21,422 nucleotides of DNA from CAYSCZ01 sp964429655 (GCA_964429655.1 CAYSCZ010000051.1:1-21422); one strand, 5' to 3'; counted from the first letter of the stretch, positions 1 through 7,289 are shown. The notes: a model not told the origin generated them from the letters alone. Numbers and translations are program-made.

Positions 1-28
1 TGCCTGATTTTTTGGGCTTTAACCCTTC

Positions 29-120
29 ATGACAAAATTCCAATGACAAATCTGTGTTAACCAATCATGAAATATATAGATAATGAATCGAATAATGGCC
101 AAATTATTTGACAAATGGCT
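29..120 (-). promoter_or_regulatory. Possible promoter/operator region reading off the left edge
   Basis: This is the gene-free stretch downstream of pstB. Read on the minus strand it contains AGCCATTTGTCAA (complement of 108-120), which matches 12 of 13 bases of a segment at the start of the PHO-box-like repeats at 3874-3886. It also has a -7-like TATATTTC (complement of 69-76) and a directly repeated TTTGTCAT (complements of 43-50 and 29-36, 14 bases apart). No ORF starts in it. It may drive a gene beyond the edge, for which phoU is the usual candidate, but that gene is not visible and the call is weak. Confidence 0.25.
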
Positions 121-148
121 TAATAAATAGATGAGAAGAATTCAGGTA

Positions 149-901
149 TTATCCGAATTCTCCGGAGACGTAACCCTTTGTTCTTGTCTGATTGGGGGAT
201 TCAAAAATAACTTTTGTATCGTCATATTCAACCAGCTCGCCCAAATAGAAAAATGCTGTTTTATCACTAATTCTGTGAGCTTGTTGCATATTATGGGTGA
301 CGATTACTATAGTATAGTCTTTTTTAAGCTCATCAATCAGCTCTTCGATCTTGGTTGTTGAAATAGGGTCTAATGCAGAGGTAGGTTCATCCATTAGTAC
401 GACCTGCGGTTTTATTGCAATGGTTCTTGCAATACATAATCGTTGTTGTTGACCCCCTGAAAGAGATAATGCCGAGTTCTTTAGCTCATCCTTCACCTCA
501 TCCCAGAGTGCTGATTGCTTTAAAACACTCTCGACCCGGTCACTGATCTCTGTTTTATTTTTAATCCCGTTGACTTTTAATCCGTAAGCAACATTTTCAA
601 ATATTGTCTTTGGAAATGGGGTCGGCTTTTGAAAAACCATTCCAACTTTTTTTCTAAGCTCATTTACGTCTACATTTTTATCATAGATATCTGACCCATT
701 AATAACCACATGCCCCTCTATCTTCACCCCACCTATTAGATCATTCATTCTGTTCAAACACCTTAATAATGTTGATTTACCACATCCTGAAGGGCCGATA
801 TATGCTGTAACTGAGTTTTTGTCCATATCCATAGTAATCTCTTTAAGCGCCTGCTTTGTGCCATAATAAAGGTCAAGATCACTAACTTTTATTTCAATCA
901 T
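149..901 (-). CDS. pstB: Phosphate ABC transporter ATP-binding protein PstB
   Basis: This is the cytoplasmic ATPase that powers phosphate import through PstC/PstA. The 250-residue length is normal for PstB. Visible motifs are the Walker A loop GPSGCGKST at residues 36-44, a Q-loop region with VFQKPTPFP, the ABC signature LSGGQQQRLCIARTIA, Walker B VVLMDEPTSALDP and the switch histidine in IVTHNMQQA. The asparagine-rich stretch after Walker A (CLNRMNDL) and the TPFPKTIFENVAYG segment are typical of PstB rather than of other ABC ATPases. The ATG start lies 2 bases after the pstA stop, so the gene is translated from the same message. It is the last pst gene in the window; phoU, which commonly follows, would lie past the left edge. 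Confidence 0.97.
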   Translation of the reverse strand: MIEIKVSDLDLYYGTKQALKEITMDMDKNSVTAYIGPSGCGKSTLLRCLNRMNDLIGGVKIEGHVVINGSDIYDKNVDVNELRKKVGMVFQKPTPFPKTIFENVAYGLKVNGIKNKTEISDRVESVLKQSALWDEVKDELKNSALSLSGGQQQRLCIARTIAIKPQVVLMDEPTSALDPISTTKIEELIDELKKDYTIVIVTHNMQQAHRISDKTAFFYLGELVEYDDTKVIFESPNQTRTKGYVSGEFG

Positions 902-903
902 CC

Positions 904-1764
904 TTACTGTTTTTTTAGATTTTTACCAAGTGTTTGTCGCAGGTAGTTGGCTATTAAATTAAGTATCAAAACAATAGCTACTAATACCAGAGCGGTACCA
1001 AAGGCGACTTCTCTGGAAGCTTCCAGGTCAATACCACTGGTAGATATCACATAGAGGTGATAGGGTAATGCCATCACCGGATCCGTATATGAAATAACTA
1101 CTTTCGGTAAAAAATATGCTGCCGCGGTGAAGATTATAGGGGCTGTTTCTCCGGCCACACGACCAATGGAAATTATCAACCCGGTAATAATATTAGGCAT
1201 TGCCGCAGGCAAAACAATTTTTCTTATGGTATATAATTTTGATGCTCCTAACGCCAGACTTGCCAGTCTGTAATTGTTTTCAACAAACTTTAAAGATTCT
1301 TCAGTAGTACGGATTACCACCGGTAATATCATTAATCCGAGGGTTAAAGATCCTGCTAATGCGCTAACTCCGAAACCAAAAAGGTTTACAAATAATGCCA
1401 GTCCGAATAATCCAAAAACTACTGATGGTATTCCAGCCAGGTTATTGGTCATGGTTGATACAAATCGTTTAAACCAATTGTCTTTAGCATATTCGCTCAT
1501 ATAGATACCCGACAATATACCAATTGGGAATGCAAATACCGAACTACCAACAACGAGCATTAATGTGCCTACAATAGCAGGATAGATCCCACCTTCTGTC
1601 ATACCATTCCTTGGCATTTCAGTTAAAAATTCCCAACTTATTATAGACGCCCCTCTGAAAAAGATGAATATAAAAATAAGAAATACCAATACCATAACCA
1701 GGTACGCAAGTATCCTTAAGATATTAAAGGCTACGGATTGGTTGATATGCTTGGCGGTAGACAT
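904..1764 (-). CDS. pstA: Phosphate ABC transporter permease PstA
   Basis: This inner-membrane permease pairs with PstC to form the phosphate channel. Its 286 residues include a first membrane helix at about residues 17-38, followed by the PstA-type segment FLTEMPRNGMTEGGIYPAI and a BPD-type permease domain. The ATPase-docking EAA-like loop is visible as LASLALGASKLYTIRKIVLP, followed by the PNIITGLIISIGRVAGETAP segment that is highly conserved in PstA. The start codon overlaps the pstC stop by one base (TAATG), which indicates translational coupling. The gene has normal length and shows no disruption. Confidence 0.96.
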   Translation of the reverse strand: MSTAKHINQSVAFNILRILAYLVMVLVFLIFIFIFFRGASIISWEFLTEMPRNGMTEGGIYPAIVGTLMLVVGSSVFAFPIGILSGIYMSEYAKDNWFKRFVSTMTNNLAGIPSVVFGLFGLALFVNLFGFGVSALAGSLTLGLMILPVVIRTTEESLKFVENNYRLASLALGASKLYTIRKIVLPAAMPNIITGLIISIGRVAGETAPIIFTAAAYFLPKVVISYTDPVMALPYHLYVISTSGIDLEASREVAFGTALVLVAIVLILNLIANYLRQTLGKNLKKQ

Positions 1765-2954
1765 TATTTGGCTTCTGTTTTTTGGGCTATTATTCCGGCA
1801 ATTAAATTAATAAAGAAGGTAAATATGAATAGTATAGCTCCCATGACGAATAAAGCTTCATAATGAATGCCACCCACAGGTGCCTCTCCCAATTCTGCGG
1901 CTATTGTTGCGGTAATTGTTCTAACAGGTTTTAAAAATGACGTTGGCATAACAGCAGAATTTCCGGTTACCATTAGTACAGCCATTGTTTCACCAATTGC
2001 TCGACCCATTCCTAATATACAAGCAGAGGAGATTCCAGAGGCCGAATAAGGTATGATAACCCGTATCATTGATTGCCATCGGGATGCCCCTAGCGCCAGG
2101 CTTGCTTGTTTTATTTCAGTTGGTGTAGATCTGATGGCGTCATCTGCCAGTGAAATGATGGTCGGCAGTGAAATCATGGCAAGCAAAAAACTTCCGGCCA
2201 GTGCGGTTTCACCTACTGGTAGATCGAATGTTTCTTGCAGGAAAGGAACGATTAATACCAGACCAAAAAACCCATAAACAATTGATGGAATGCCTGCTAA
2301 TAACTCTATGATAGGTTTTAAAAATCTTCTTTCTTTTTTTGTGGCTATTTCGGCCAAATATATGGATACTGACATACCAATTGGTAAGGCAAAAACCATA
2401 GCACCCAGGGTTACCCATAAGGTGCCCATGATTATTGGTAAAGCACCAAGTTGTGGTGATGGCTCGGCAGTGGGATACCAATCCCTGCCTGTAAAGAAAT
2501 CATCCAGACTTATATCCTCCAGCTCAAAAATTTCTAAAGAAGGCTTTATATAGCTCGAGGGAAATACTGCAAATACACCCTCTTTATTGAGAACAAATTC
2601 CTCAATTTTATCTGGTAGGTTTTCAAAGTCATCACCTAATTCTTCAAAAGTAAAATACTCCTCCAGCTCCGAAAAATCAAAAACAATGATTTCCCTGTCA
2701 AAGCCCCCAAGCTGACTCCAGTTTGTGTAGTCTTTTTCAATGATTTTCCGGATATCTATTGCTGATATCTCCTCAATATTATTTTTAGGATTTAATACCA
2801 AAGAAAAACCTTCTTCCAGAGGCTTTCTGTCAAATAACCCAGACCCTTCATTAAACAAGAAGACAATAATCAATAATACAACCAGCGAGGAAAACACCCC
2901 ACTGAAATAGATGATAGATTCTACAAATTTTTCTTTTAATGTTTTGAAGTTCAT
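1764..2954 (-). CDS. pstC: Phosphate ABC transporter permease PstC with an extracytoplasmic insert
   Basis: This is the second inner-membrane permease of the phosphate importer. At 396 residues it is roughly 80-100 longer than common PstC proteins. A first helix (about residues 14-36) ends in the FNEGSGLF stretch. The usual next motif, FFTGRDWYPT, does not come until residues 153-162, so about 110 residues are inserted on the outer face. The rest is a standard permease core, with FGALP-like QLGALPIIMGTLW, the coupling loop ASLALGASRWQSMIRVIIP and GMGRAIGETMAVLMVTGN. Part of the insert resembles the PstS protein encoded just upstream (see the entry at 2514-2807). It is separated from pstS by 27 bases and overlaps pstA by one base. 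PstC identity is firm; what the insert does is not known to me. Confidence 0.95.
   Translation of the reverse strand: MNFKTLKEKFVESIIYFSGVFSSLVVLLIIVFLFNEGSGLFDRKPLEEGFSLVLNPKNNIEEISAIDIRKIIEKDYTNWSQLGGFDREIIVFDFSELEEYFTFEELGDDFENLPDKIEEFVLNKEGVFAVFPSSYIKPSLEIFELEDISLDDFFTGRDWYPTAEPSPQLGALPIIMGTLWVTLGAMVFALPIGMSVSIYLAEIATKKERRFLKPIIELLAGIPSIVYGFFGLVLIVPFLQETFDLPVGETALAGSFLLAMISLPTIISLADDAIRSTPTEIKQASLALGASRWQSMIRVIIPYSASGISSACILGMGRAIGETMAVLMVTGNSAVMPTSFLKPVRTITATIAAELGEAPVGGIHYEALFVMGAILFIFTFFINLIAGIIAQKTEAK
2514..2807 (-). other. PstS-like (periplasmic binding protein) segment inside PstC
   Basis: This covers PstC residues 50-147. Residues 54-92 align without gaps to PstS residues 107-145 of this window, with 12 identities in 39 positions, including the block TNWxxxGGxD followed by hydrophobic residues. 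A second match is the Gx8Y pattern (PstC G126 to Y135, PstS G189 to Y198). The phosphate-contacting loops seen in PstS (GSDT, GGGSGTG, SSSGT) have no counterpart here. I infer a partial, probably non-binding lobe of a binding-protein fold, facing the periplasm where it could touch PstS. The homology is read by eye. Confidence 0.6.
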
Positions 2955-2961
2955 GCTTACT

Positions 2962-2981
2962 AATAACAGTGAACTATTATT
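2962..2981 (-). promoter_or_regulatory. Intercistronic hairpin between pstS and pstC
   Basis: Immediately after the pstS stop codon the minus-strand transcript can form AAUAAUAG-UUCA-CUGUUAUU, an 8-pair stem (one U-G wobble) with a 4-base loop. It is A/U-rich and has no U-tract, so it is unlikely to be a terminator. Hairpins behind the binding-protein gene often protect its mRNA and raise its level relative to the permease genes, which would suit pstS. The stem is weak and may be chance. Confidence 0.35.
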
Positions 2982-3830
2982 TTACTTCATATCTTCCTCA
3001 TCCACTAACGAAGCATCCACGGGTATATAACCCTTATGAGTCACCAGTTTCTGGCCCAGCTCTGTCAAAACAAACTGGATAAATGGTTTGATTTTTTCGG
3101 TATCATCATCAATATGATAAAAATAGAGTGGCCTTGATATGGGATATTCCTGGTATAAAGCATTTTTAAAGGTTGGTTTTACATAAGTCTTCCCTTCATC
3201 AAAAGAAACGGCCACAGGTTTGATGATATCTTCAACGTAGGCAAGGCCGCAATAACTAATTGCTCCCGGGGTTTGACTGACAGACTGGACGATACCTGAA
3301 TTAGATGCCACGGAAATGGAAGATGCTACAAACTCCTTTTTTTGCATCACGAATTTTTTCATAAATTCATAAGTTCCTGAGCTGGATGTTCTGGTATAAA
3401 CCACAATTGGCATATCCTTACCACCAACTTCTTTCCAGTTGGTTATTTTCCCCACAAAAATATCTTCTATCTCCTGTCTTGTTAGCTTACCTACTTTATT
3501 GCTGTTATGTAAAATAATTGAAAGCGCGTCATAAGCTATCACGATTTCTTTGTAAGGCCTTCCGGAACTTTTCAAACTCAATTTTTCACTCATTTTCAAT
3601 GCCCTCGAAGCCATGGCCATGTCAACGGTCCCATCTTCCAGGGCAGTAATTCCGGTTCCACTACCTCCCCCTGTAACAGTGACCAGACTGGATGGGTTAG
3701 TATCCATATAAATCTCTGACATAGCTTGAACTAGCGGAAGCATGGTATCACTTCCTTTTATGGTAATGGTCTGTGAATGAATTTGAAAACTTAAAAATGT
3801 AGCAATAAGGATTAAAATATTTCGTCTCAT
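2982..3830 (-). CDS. pstS: Phosphate-binding protein PstS
   Basis: This is the extracytoplasmic phosphate receptor that delivers phosphate to PstC/PstA. Its 282 residues begin with a Sec signal peptide (MRRNILILIATFLSFQIHSQ, cleavage likely near residue 20). There is no lipobox cysteine, so it is probably soluble in the periplasm. Phosphate-site loops are visible: GSDTM at 26-30, GGGSGTG at 54-60, SRALK near 75, and RTSSSGTYEF at 147-156. GAISYCGLAYV at 189-199 is the typical second-lobe segment. It is the first gene of the pst operon. The ATG lies about 50 bases from the 11-bp repeat array shared with the divergent phosphatase gene, so induction under phosphate limitation is likely. Confidence 0.96.
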   Translation of the reverse strand: MRRNILILIATFLSFQIHSQTITIKGSDTMLPLVQAMSEIYMDTNPSSLVTVTGGGSGTGITALEDGTVDMAMASRALKMSEKLSLKSSGRPYKEIVIAYDALSIILHNSNKVGKLTRQEIEDIFVGKITNWKEVGGKDMPIVVYTRTSSSGTYEFMKKFVMQKKEFVASSISVASNSGIVQSVSQTPGAISYCGLAYVEDIIKPVAVSFDEGKTYVKPTFKNALYQEYPISRPLYFYHIDDDTEKIKPFIQFVLTELGQKLVTHKGYIPVDASLVDEEDMK

Positions 3831-3880
3831 TTAAAGGTATGTTTTTTGGGTTCCAAGTTGGTTTAAAAAATCTAGCCATT

Positions 3881-3909
3881 TGTTAAGCAGATGCTAAAGT
3901 TCTGTTAAG
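3881..3909. promoter_or_regulatory. PHO-box-like array of three 11-bp direct repeats
   Basis: Between the divergent pstS and PhoD-like genes lie TGTTAAG (3881-3887), TGCTAAA (3892-3898) and TGTTAAG (3903-3909), each beginning exactly 11 bases after the last. The known PhoB box of enterobacteria is built the same way, as 7-base units (consensus CTGTCAT) with 4-base spacers. The units here share the TGT/TGC core and the following A. The repeats point toward the phosphatase gene and end 77 bases before its preferred ATG. The position in a phosphate-uptake locus supports binding by a PhoB-type regulator; the regulator itself is not in the window. Confidence 0.65.
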
Positions 3910-3986
3910 GATTTATTTTATTTATAGTTATTTGATTGTTTATGGCAAGAATATGCGCATTTTCACTTGGATTTTATAATGTGATA

Positions 3987-4991
3987 ATGATTAAAAATCT
4001 GTTTCTGATTATTTCGATTTTAATGGTAACAAAGTCCCCTGCACAAAATCCGGATGGACTTGCGAAGCAATTCGACGTTATAGCTTTTGGTTCCTGCAAT
4101 AGACATGATAAAGACCAAAAGATGTGGCGCAACATTCAACAAAATGATCCTGACCTGTTCATATGGCTGGGAGACATAATTTATGGGGATACCTATGAAA
4201 TGGCTGATCTTAAATCAAAATATTCGAAACAAAAAAATAACGCAGATTATGCAAATTTTATAAATCAAGTGCCTGTAATAGGCATATGGGATGATCATGA
4301 TTATGGGGTAAATGATGGAGGAAAAGAGTATCCTAAGAAGAATGAAAGTAAAGCCATTCTGATGAATTTTCTTGGTATTCCCGGAAATGATGATGTCTAT
4401 GCTCATGAAGGAGCTTATAATTCCTTTGACTACGCCGAAGGTAAGCTTAAGGTGATACTTCTTGACGCAAGATATTTTAGGGACTCTTTAATATTGGCTG
4501 AGGATAATGGCCCATATACGGCGAACCCTGAAGGGGATATACTGGGTGAACAGCAATGGATGTGGTTTGAGAAAGAGTTATTTAATTCAAATGCAGAAAT
4601 AAATATCATTGGATGTGGTATCCAGTTTTTACCTGAGGAACATGGATGGGAAAAGTGGTCTAATTTTCCAAAAGCAAAAAAACGCCTATTTGGGCTACTC
4701 AGTAAAATAAATCCTAAACGCCCCCTTCTTATTAGTGGGGATAGGCATATTGCAGAGTTTTCAAAAGTTGAGTTGGAGGGAATGAACTATCCTATTTATG
4801 AGTTTACTTCCAGTGGCCTGACCCATACCTGGGGTAAGGCAAGAAAGGAACCTAATCGCTATAGAGTTGGGAAGATGGTAATCAACAGGAATTTCGGTAT
4901 TATTAAGATCGACTGGATTAATGATAAAGTGGTATTACAATCACGGGGTTTAAAAAATGAATTATTCCAGGAAATAGTAATTGACTATTAA
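3987..4991 (+). CDS. Exported PhoD-like alkaline phosphatase/phosphodiesterase
   Basis: This is a metallophosphatase of the PhoD type (calcineurin-like fold), probably releasing phosphate from esters outside the inner membrane. Motifs in order are FGSCNRHDKD, the metal-site block DLFIWLGDIIYGDT, the PhoD hallmark IGIWDDHDYGVNDGG, and near the C-terminus ISGDRHIAEF followed by EFTSSGLTHTW. I chose the ATG at 3987 because it begins directly with a Sec-type signal peptide (MIKNLFLIISILMVTKSPAQ), giving 334 residues. The frame also stays open upstream to an ATG at 3942 and a TTG at 3936, but those starts would bury the signal peptide. Classical PhoD proteins are longer and use a Tat signal; this one is short and shows no twin-arginine motif. 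It is divergent from pstS across the 11-bp repeats, which points to the phosphate regulon. Confidence 0.85.
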   Translation: MIKNLFLIISILMVTKSPAQNPDGLAKQFDVIAFGSCNRHDKDQKMWRNIQQNDPDLFIWLGDIIYGDTYEMADLKSKYSKQKNNADYANFINQVPVIGIWDDHDYGVNDGGKEYPKKNESKAILMNFLGIPGNDDVYAHEGAYNSFDYAEGKLKVILLDARYFRDSLILAEDNGPYTANPEGDILGEQQWMWFEKELFNSNAEINIIGCGIQFLPEEHGWEKWSNFPKAKKRLFGLLSKINPKRPLLISGDRHIAEFSKVELEGMNYPIYEFTSSGLTHTWGKARKEPNRYRVGKMVINRNFGIIKIDWINDKVVLQSRGLKNELFQEIVIDY

Positions 4992-5037
4992 ATCCAAGAA
5001 AATGTGATTTATTATAACAAGGAAAAGCCAATCGGAT

Positions 5038-5045
5038 TATATTTG
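5038..5045 (+). promoter_or_regulatory. Candidate -7 element for the 34-aa ORF
   Basis: TATATTTG matches the Bacteroidota -7 consensus TAnnTTTG exactly and lies 20 bases before the ATG at 5066. No convincing TTTG-type -33 element is seen at the expected distance upstream, so this is a partial promoter match. Confidence 0.35.
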
Positions 5046-5065
5046 ACATAAAAAAATACATACCC

Positions 5066-5170
5066 ATGCCCATGTTAATTTTGATCTTTGTATTGTTCTT
5101 TCTGGCTATTATCTGCCCATGGATTTTGCCGAATGATAAAGTGAGCAAACACAAAAGAGATCACGTTTAA
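5066..5170 (+). CDS. Small hypothetical single-pass membrane protein (34 aa)
   Basis: An ATG-started frame encodes 34 residues: a hydrophobic helix from about residue 3 to 21 (MPMLILIFVLFFLAIICPW) and then a charged, lysine/histidine-rich tail (KVSKHKRDHV). This layout is that of a small membrane protein with its tail in the cytoplasm. A second ATG at 5072 is an alternative start. A TAnnTTTG match sits upstream. The stop overlaps by 4 bases the end of the convergent metallophosphoesterase gene. I do not recognise a family, and the short length means chance cannot be excluded. Confidence 0.35.
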   Translation: MPMLILIFVLFFLAIICPWILPNDKVSKHKRDHV

Positions 5171-5868
5171 AAATCAACATTTTCCTGCTTCACTAATTCG
5201 TATGTTTCGAGATTGAGACAAAGAAGATATCCCTGTTCATCTTTATACCCTTTGTTTACGGCCCCATTATCTAATGGGATGATTTTCTTATAACCTGATA
5301 TTGCTTCATTTATTTTAGAAAATGGAGAAGCTACATGACCATGCACAATGGTTTTGTTTTGTGCTTTCTTACCATCGTAGTAGTAGTCCCTTATGTTTAG
5401 AATATCATCGAGGCCTAAGAAAGGATTTTGCAAACTAAAATTTAATCCTGCATGTACCAGAATAAAATCATCCAGTATGAAATAATAATATAGCGATTCT
5501 AAAAAGTTCAGGTATTTTTCTTTTTCCTGATCGGAGATCTCAAAAAAATCATCGCAGTTCAGGGAATGTAATAGAGCCTTCAGATGCTCATCCCCGGTTT
5601 TAAAGTAGTCTAATAATTCCAGGTCATGGTTGCCTAACAGGAAATGGACATCAAATTGTGATCTCAAACCGATAAGTACTTCCAAAAGACCTTTGCTATC
5701 GGGACCTTTTGTAACATAATCACCGAGTAAGAAAATCTGATCCTGTTTAGTAGGATTAATTTTTGAAAATAGTTTTTCAAAAGTTTTGGTGCATCCATGG
5801 ATATCTGGTATAACAAGTTGACGTCCATTGTTATTTTTTTTTATTACTCTGCCAATAGGATTAACCAT
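5167..5868 (-). CDS. PPP-family metallophosphoesterase (Ser/Thr phosphatase- or ApaH-like)
   Basis: This is a cytoplasmic two-metal phosphoesterase of 233 residues. The full PPP signature is present: PDIHG at 21-25, LLGDYVTKGPDS at 47-58, LLGNHDLELL at 77-86, LVHAGL with the metal histidine at 139, and IVHGHV at 174-179. This pattern fits bacterial protein phosphatases of the PrpA/PrpE type and symmetrical Ap4A hydrolases (ApaH); sequence alone does not settle the substrate. No signal peptide or membrane helix is visible. It is preceded on its strand by a rho-independent terminator, so it is probably transcribed from its own promoter in the short 5869-5881 interval or by read-through. Confidence 0.88.
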   Translation of the reverse strand: MVNPIGRVIKKNNNGRQLVIPDIHGCTKTFEKLFSKINPTKQDQIFLLGDYVTKGPDSKGLLEVLIGLRSQFDVHFLLGNHDLELLDYFKTGDEHLKALLHSLNCDDFFEISDQEKEKYLNFLESLYYYFILDDFILVHAGLNFSLQNPFLGLDDILNIRDYYYDGKKAQNKTIVHGHVASPFSKINEAISGYKKIIPLDNGAVNKGYKDEQGYLLCLNLETYELVKQENVDF

Positions 5869-5881
5869 AGGAATTAGTTTA

Positions 5882-5910
5882 CAAAAAAAAGCATCGAGCC
5901 GTGCGGTGCT
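5882..5910 (-). terminator. Rho-independent terminator after the 45-aa ORF
   Basis: On the minus strand AGCACCG-cacggct-CGATGCT forms a 7-position stem with one C-A mismatch, followed at once by nine T residues. It lies 8 bases past the stop of the 45-aa ORF and before the metallophosphoesterase gene, separating the two transcripts. Confidence 0.75.
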
Positions 5911-5918
5911 TTATCTCT

Positions 5919-6056
5919 TTAGTTATCCTTATTTTTTTTCTTATGTGTGTTTCTAAGGTCAACAAATGACACAGCTGCGCCAAAGGCGATCAAAAAGATA
6001 ACAATGTTTACAAATAAATGAACACCATCTGTTACTGCAGGATTTACCAAATCCAT
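5919..6056 (-). CDS. Small hypothetical membrane protein (45 aa)
   Basis: An ATG-started frame encodes 45 residues with one membrane helix (about residues 13-34, VHLFVNIVIFLIAFGAAVSF) and a strongly basic, lysine-rich C-terminal tail (RNTHKKKNKDN). That charge layout suggests the tail stays in the cytoplasm. Its reality is supported by flanking signals: a -7-like TATATTCG about 21 bases upstream and a good terminator directly downstream, which makes it a complete small transcription unit. I do not recognise the family and can assign no function. Confidence 0.6.
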   Translation of the reverse strand: MDLVNPAVTDGVHLFVNIVIFLIAFGAAVSFVDLRNTHKKKNKDN

Positions 6057-6077
6057 AATTGTATTTTTTGTTTAGTG

Positions 6078-6085
6078 CGAATATA
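6078..6085 (-). promoter_or_regulatory. Candidate -7 element for the 45-aa ORF
   Basis: The minus strand reads TATATTCG, one base off the TAnnTTTG consensus of Bacteroidota promoters, in a TATTCGCA-type context, 21 bases before the ATG at 6056. No clear -33 TTTG is seen. Confidence 0.35.
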
Positions 6086-6130
6086 GAATTTTTACTATTT
6101 AAAACAGTGGTGAAGTAAAATGTTCTGAAC

Positions 6131-7276
6131 CTAGGGGAGAGATTTTAATAATCTATTAATGTCTTTTAAATCATTATAAACATGAGGGGCTACCCGTATT
6201 GCATTCCCACGTATTGAAACGCTAACCTTATTGATGTAAAAATTTTTTTTCACCTCTTCAATCGATTTATCTGATGGCAGACGAATACCAAATAAATGTG
6301 ATGATCTAAAGGCTTTATCTTCAATCCAGTAGCCCTTGTCTTTGATTATTTCAAAGGCCTCAGCCATCAGATTATCACAATATTCTCCGACATTTATGAT
6401 TCCCCAATGCCTTATAACCTTTATCGCTTCCAGCAACATAGGTACCAGAATGAAGTTGCTATGCTCACCGACTTCATAGCGAAGTGCTTTGGGTTGATAT
6501 TCATCCTGGTAGTTCACCAGGTTAGAAAAATTCTCACTACCCAACCGGTTCATCCAGCTTTCCTCAATGGGCTCACCTTCATCAAAATAATTGCTTAGAT
6601 AGGCAAGGCCAATAGAATAGGGGCCCATAAGCCATTTGTAACCCGAACAAACCAAGGCATCAGGCTTTATTTCTTTTACGCTAAATGGCATAGCGCCAAC
6701 TGATTGGGTACCATCAATCACCAAAAGGGCACCATGTTCTAAGGTTTTTTCCCTTATTGCTTTGAGATCAAAAAAAGTGCCATCTGCCCAGTGAATCTGC
6801 CCCATGGCAACCATAAATGTGTCCCCATCAATGGCTTTCAGTATATTTTCATTCCAGGACTTTCCTCGATTTTGGTGTTCCCCGGGTGCTGGTATCACTT
6901 CAAGCTTAGTCCCGTATTTTTTTTCTAGCCGCTTCCATGGATAAACATTGCTGGGAAATTGCTCTCCGGCAATAATTATTTTTTGCCTGGGGCCAGGCTT
7001 AACATTTTTTTCTATAATGCTCATTCCATAAGAAACAGATGGAATAACAATGACACGTTTCGGCTCGTCATTATCAATAATCTCAGAAAACAATACCCTT
7101 AGGGTCTCGGTATCTTTAAAGAAATGTTCAGGTTTGATTTTATACGGTTTTCTTTTTTGTGCAATTGCTTTGTTACCGGCATTTTCCACCTTTTTCAGCA
7201 TTGGCGACATGTAAGCACAATTAAGATAGGCGTATTTCCTTTGAAGTAGAAACTTTTCACGTTGGCATTTAAGCAT
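6131..7276 (-). CDS. Class V aminotransferase-fold PLP enzyme
   Basis: This 381-residue protein has the fold of cysteine desulfurases, selenocysteine lyases and kynureninases. It shows YLNCAYMSPM near residues 17-26, the cofactor-binding IVIPSVSYGMSII at about 76-88, the PLP ring/pyridine-N block LLVIDGTQSVGAMPF (Asp188, Gln191), and the Schiff-base lysine in CSGYKWLMGP (Lys214). C-terminal residues include the RVAPHVYN motif common in this group. I see no obvious active-site cysteine on a desulfurase-type loop, so the substrate stays open; an amino-acid lyase or aminotransferase role is as likely as sulfur transfer. It is divergent from the Rieske gene with only 13 bases between the two ATGs, so each promoter must lie within the other gene's start region. 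Confidence 0.85.
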   Translation of the reverse strand: MLKCQREKFLLQRKYAYLNCAYMSPMLKKVENAGNKAIAQKRKPYKIKPEHFFKDTETLRVLFSEIIDNDEPKRVIVIPSVSYGMSIIEKNVKPGPRQKIIIAGEQFPSNVYPWKRLEKKYGTKLEVIPAPGEHQNRGKSWNENILKAIDGDTFMVAMGQIHWADGTFFDLKAIREKTLEHGALLVIDGTQSVGAMPFSVKEIKPDALVCSGYKWLMGPYSIGLAYLSNYFDEGEPIEESWMNRLGSENFSNLVNYQDEYQPKALRYEVGEHSNFILVPMLLEAIKVIRHWGIINVGEYCDNLMAEAFEIIKDKGYWIEDKAFRSSHLFGIRLPSDKSIEEVKKNFYINKVSVSIRGNAIRVAPHVYNDLKDINRLLKSLP

Positions 7277-7289
7277 AAAATATTAAAAG

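Noticed and set aside
3936..3986. Upstream extension of the PhoD-like gene from TTG 3936 or ATG 3942
   Set aside because: It would place 15-17 extra residues before a complete signal peptide that starts at ATG 3987.
4918..5154. 78-codon minus-strand frame overlapping the end of the PhoD-like gene
   Set aside because: It has no recognisable motif, lies antisense to a well-supported gene, and the region outside that gene is better explained by the 34-aa plus-strand frame.
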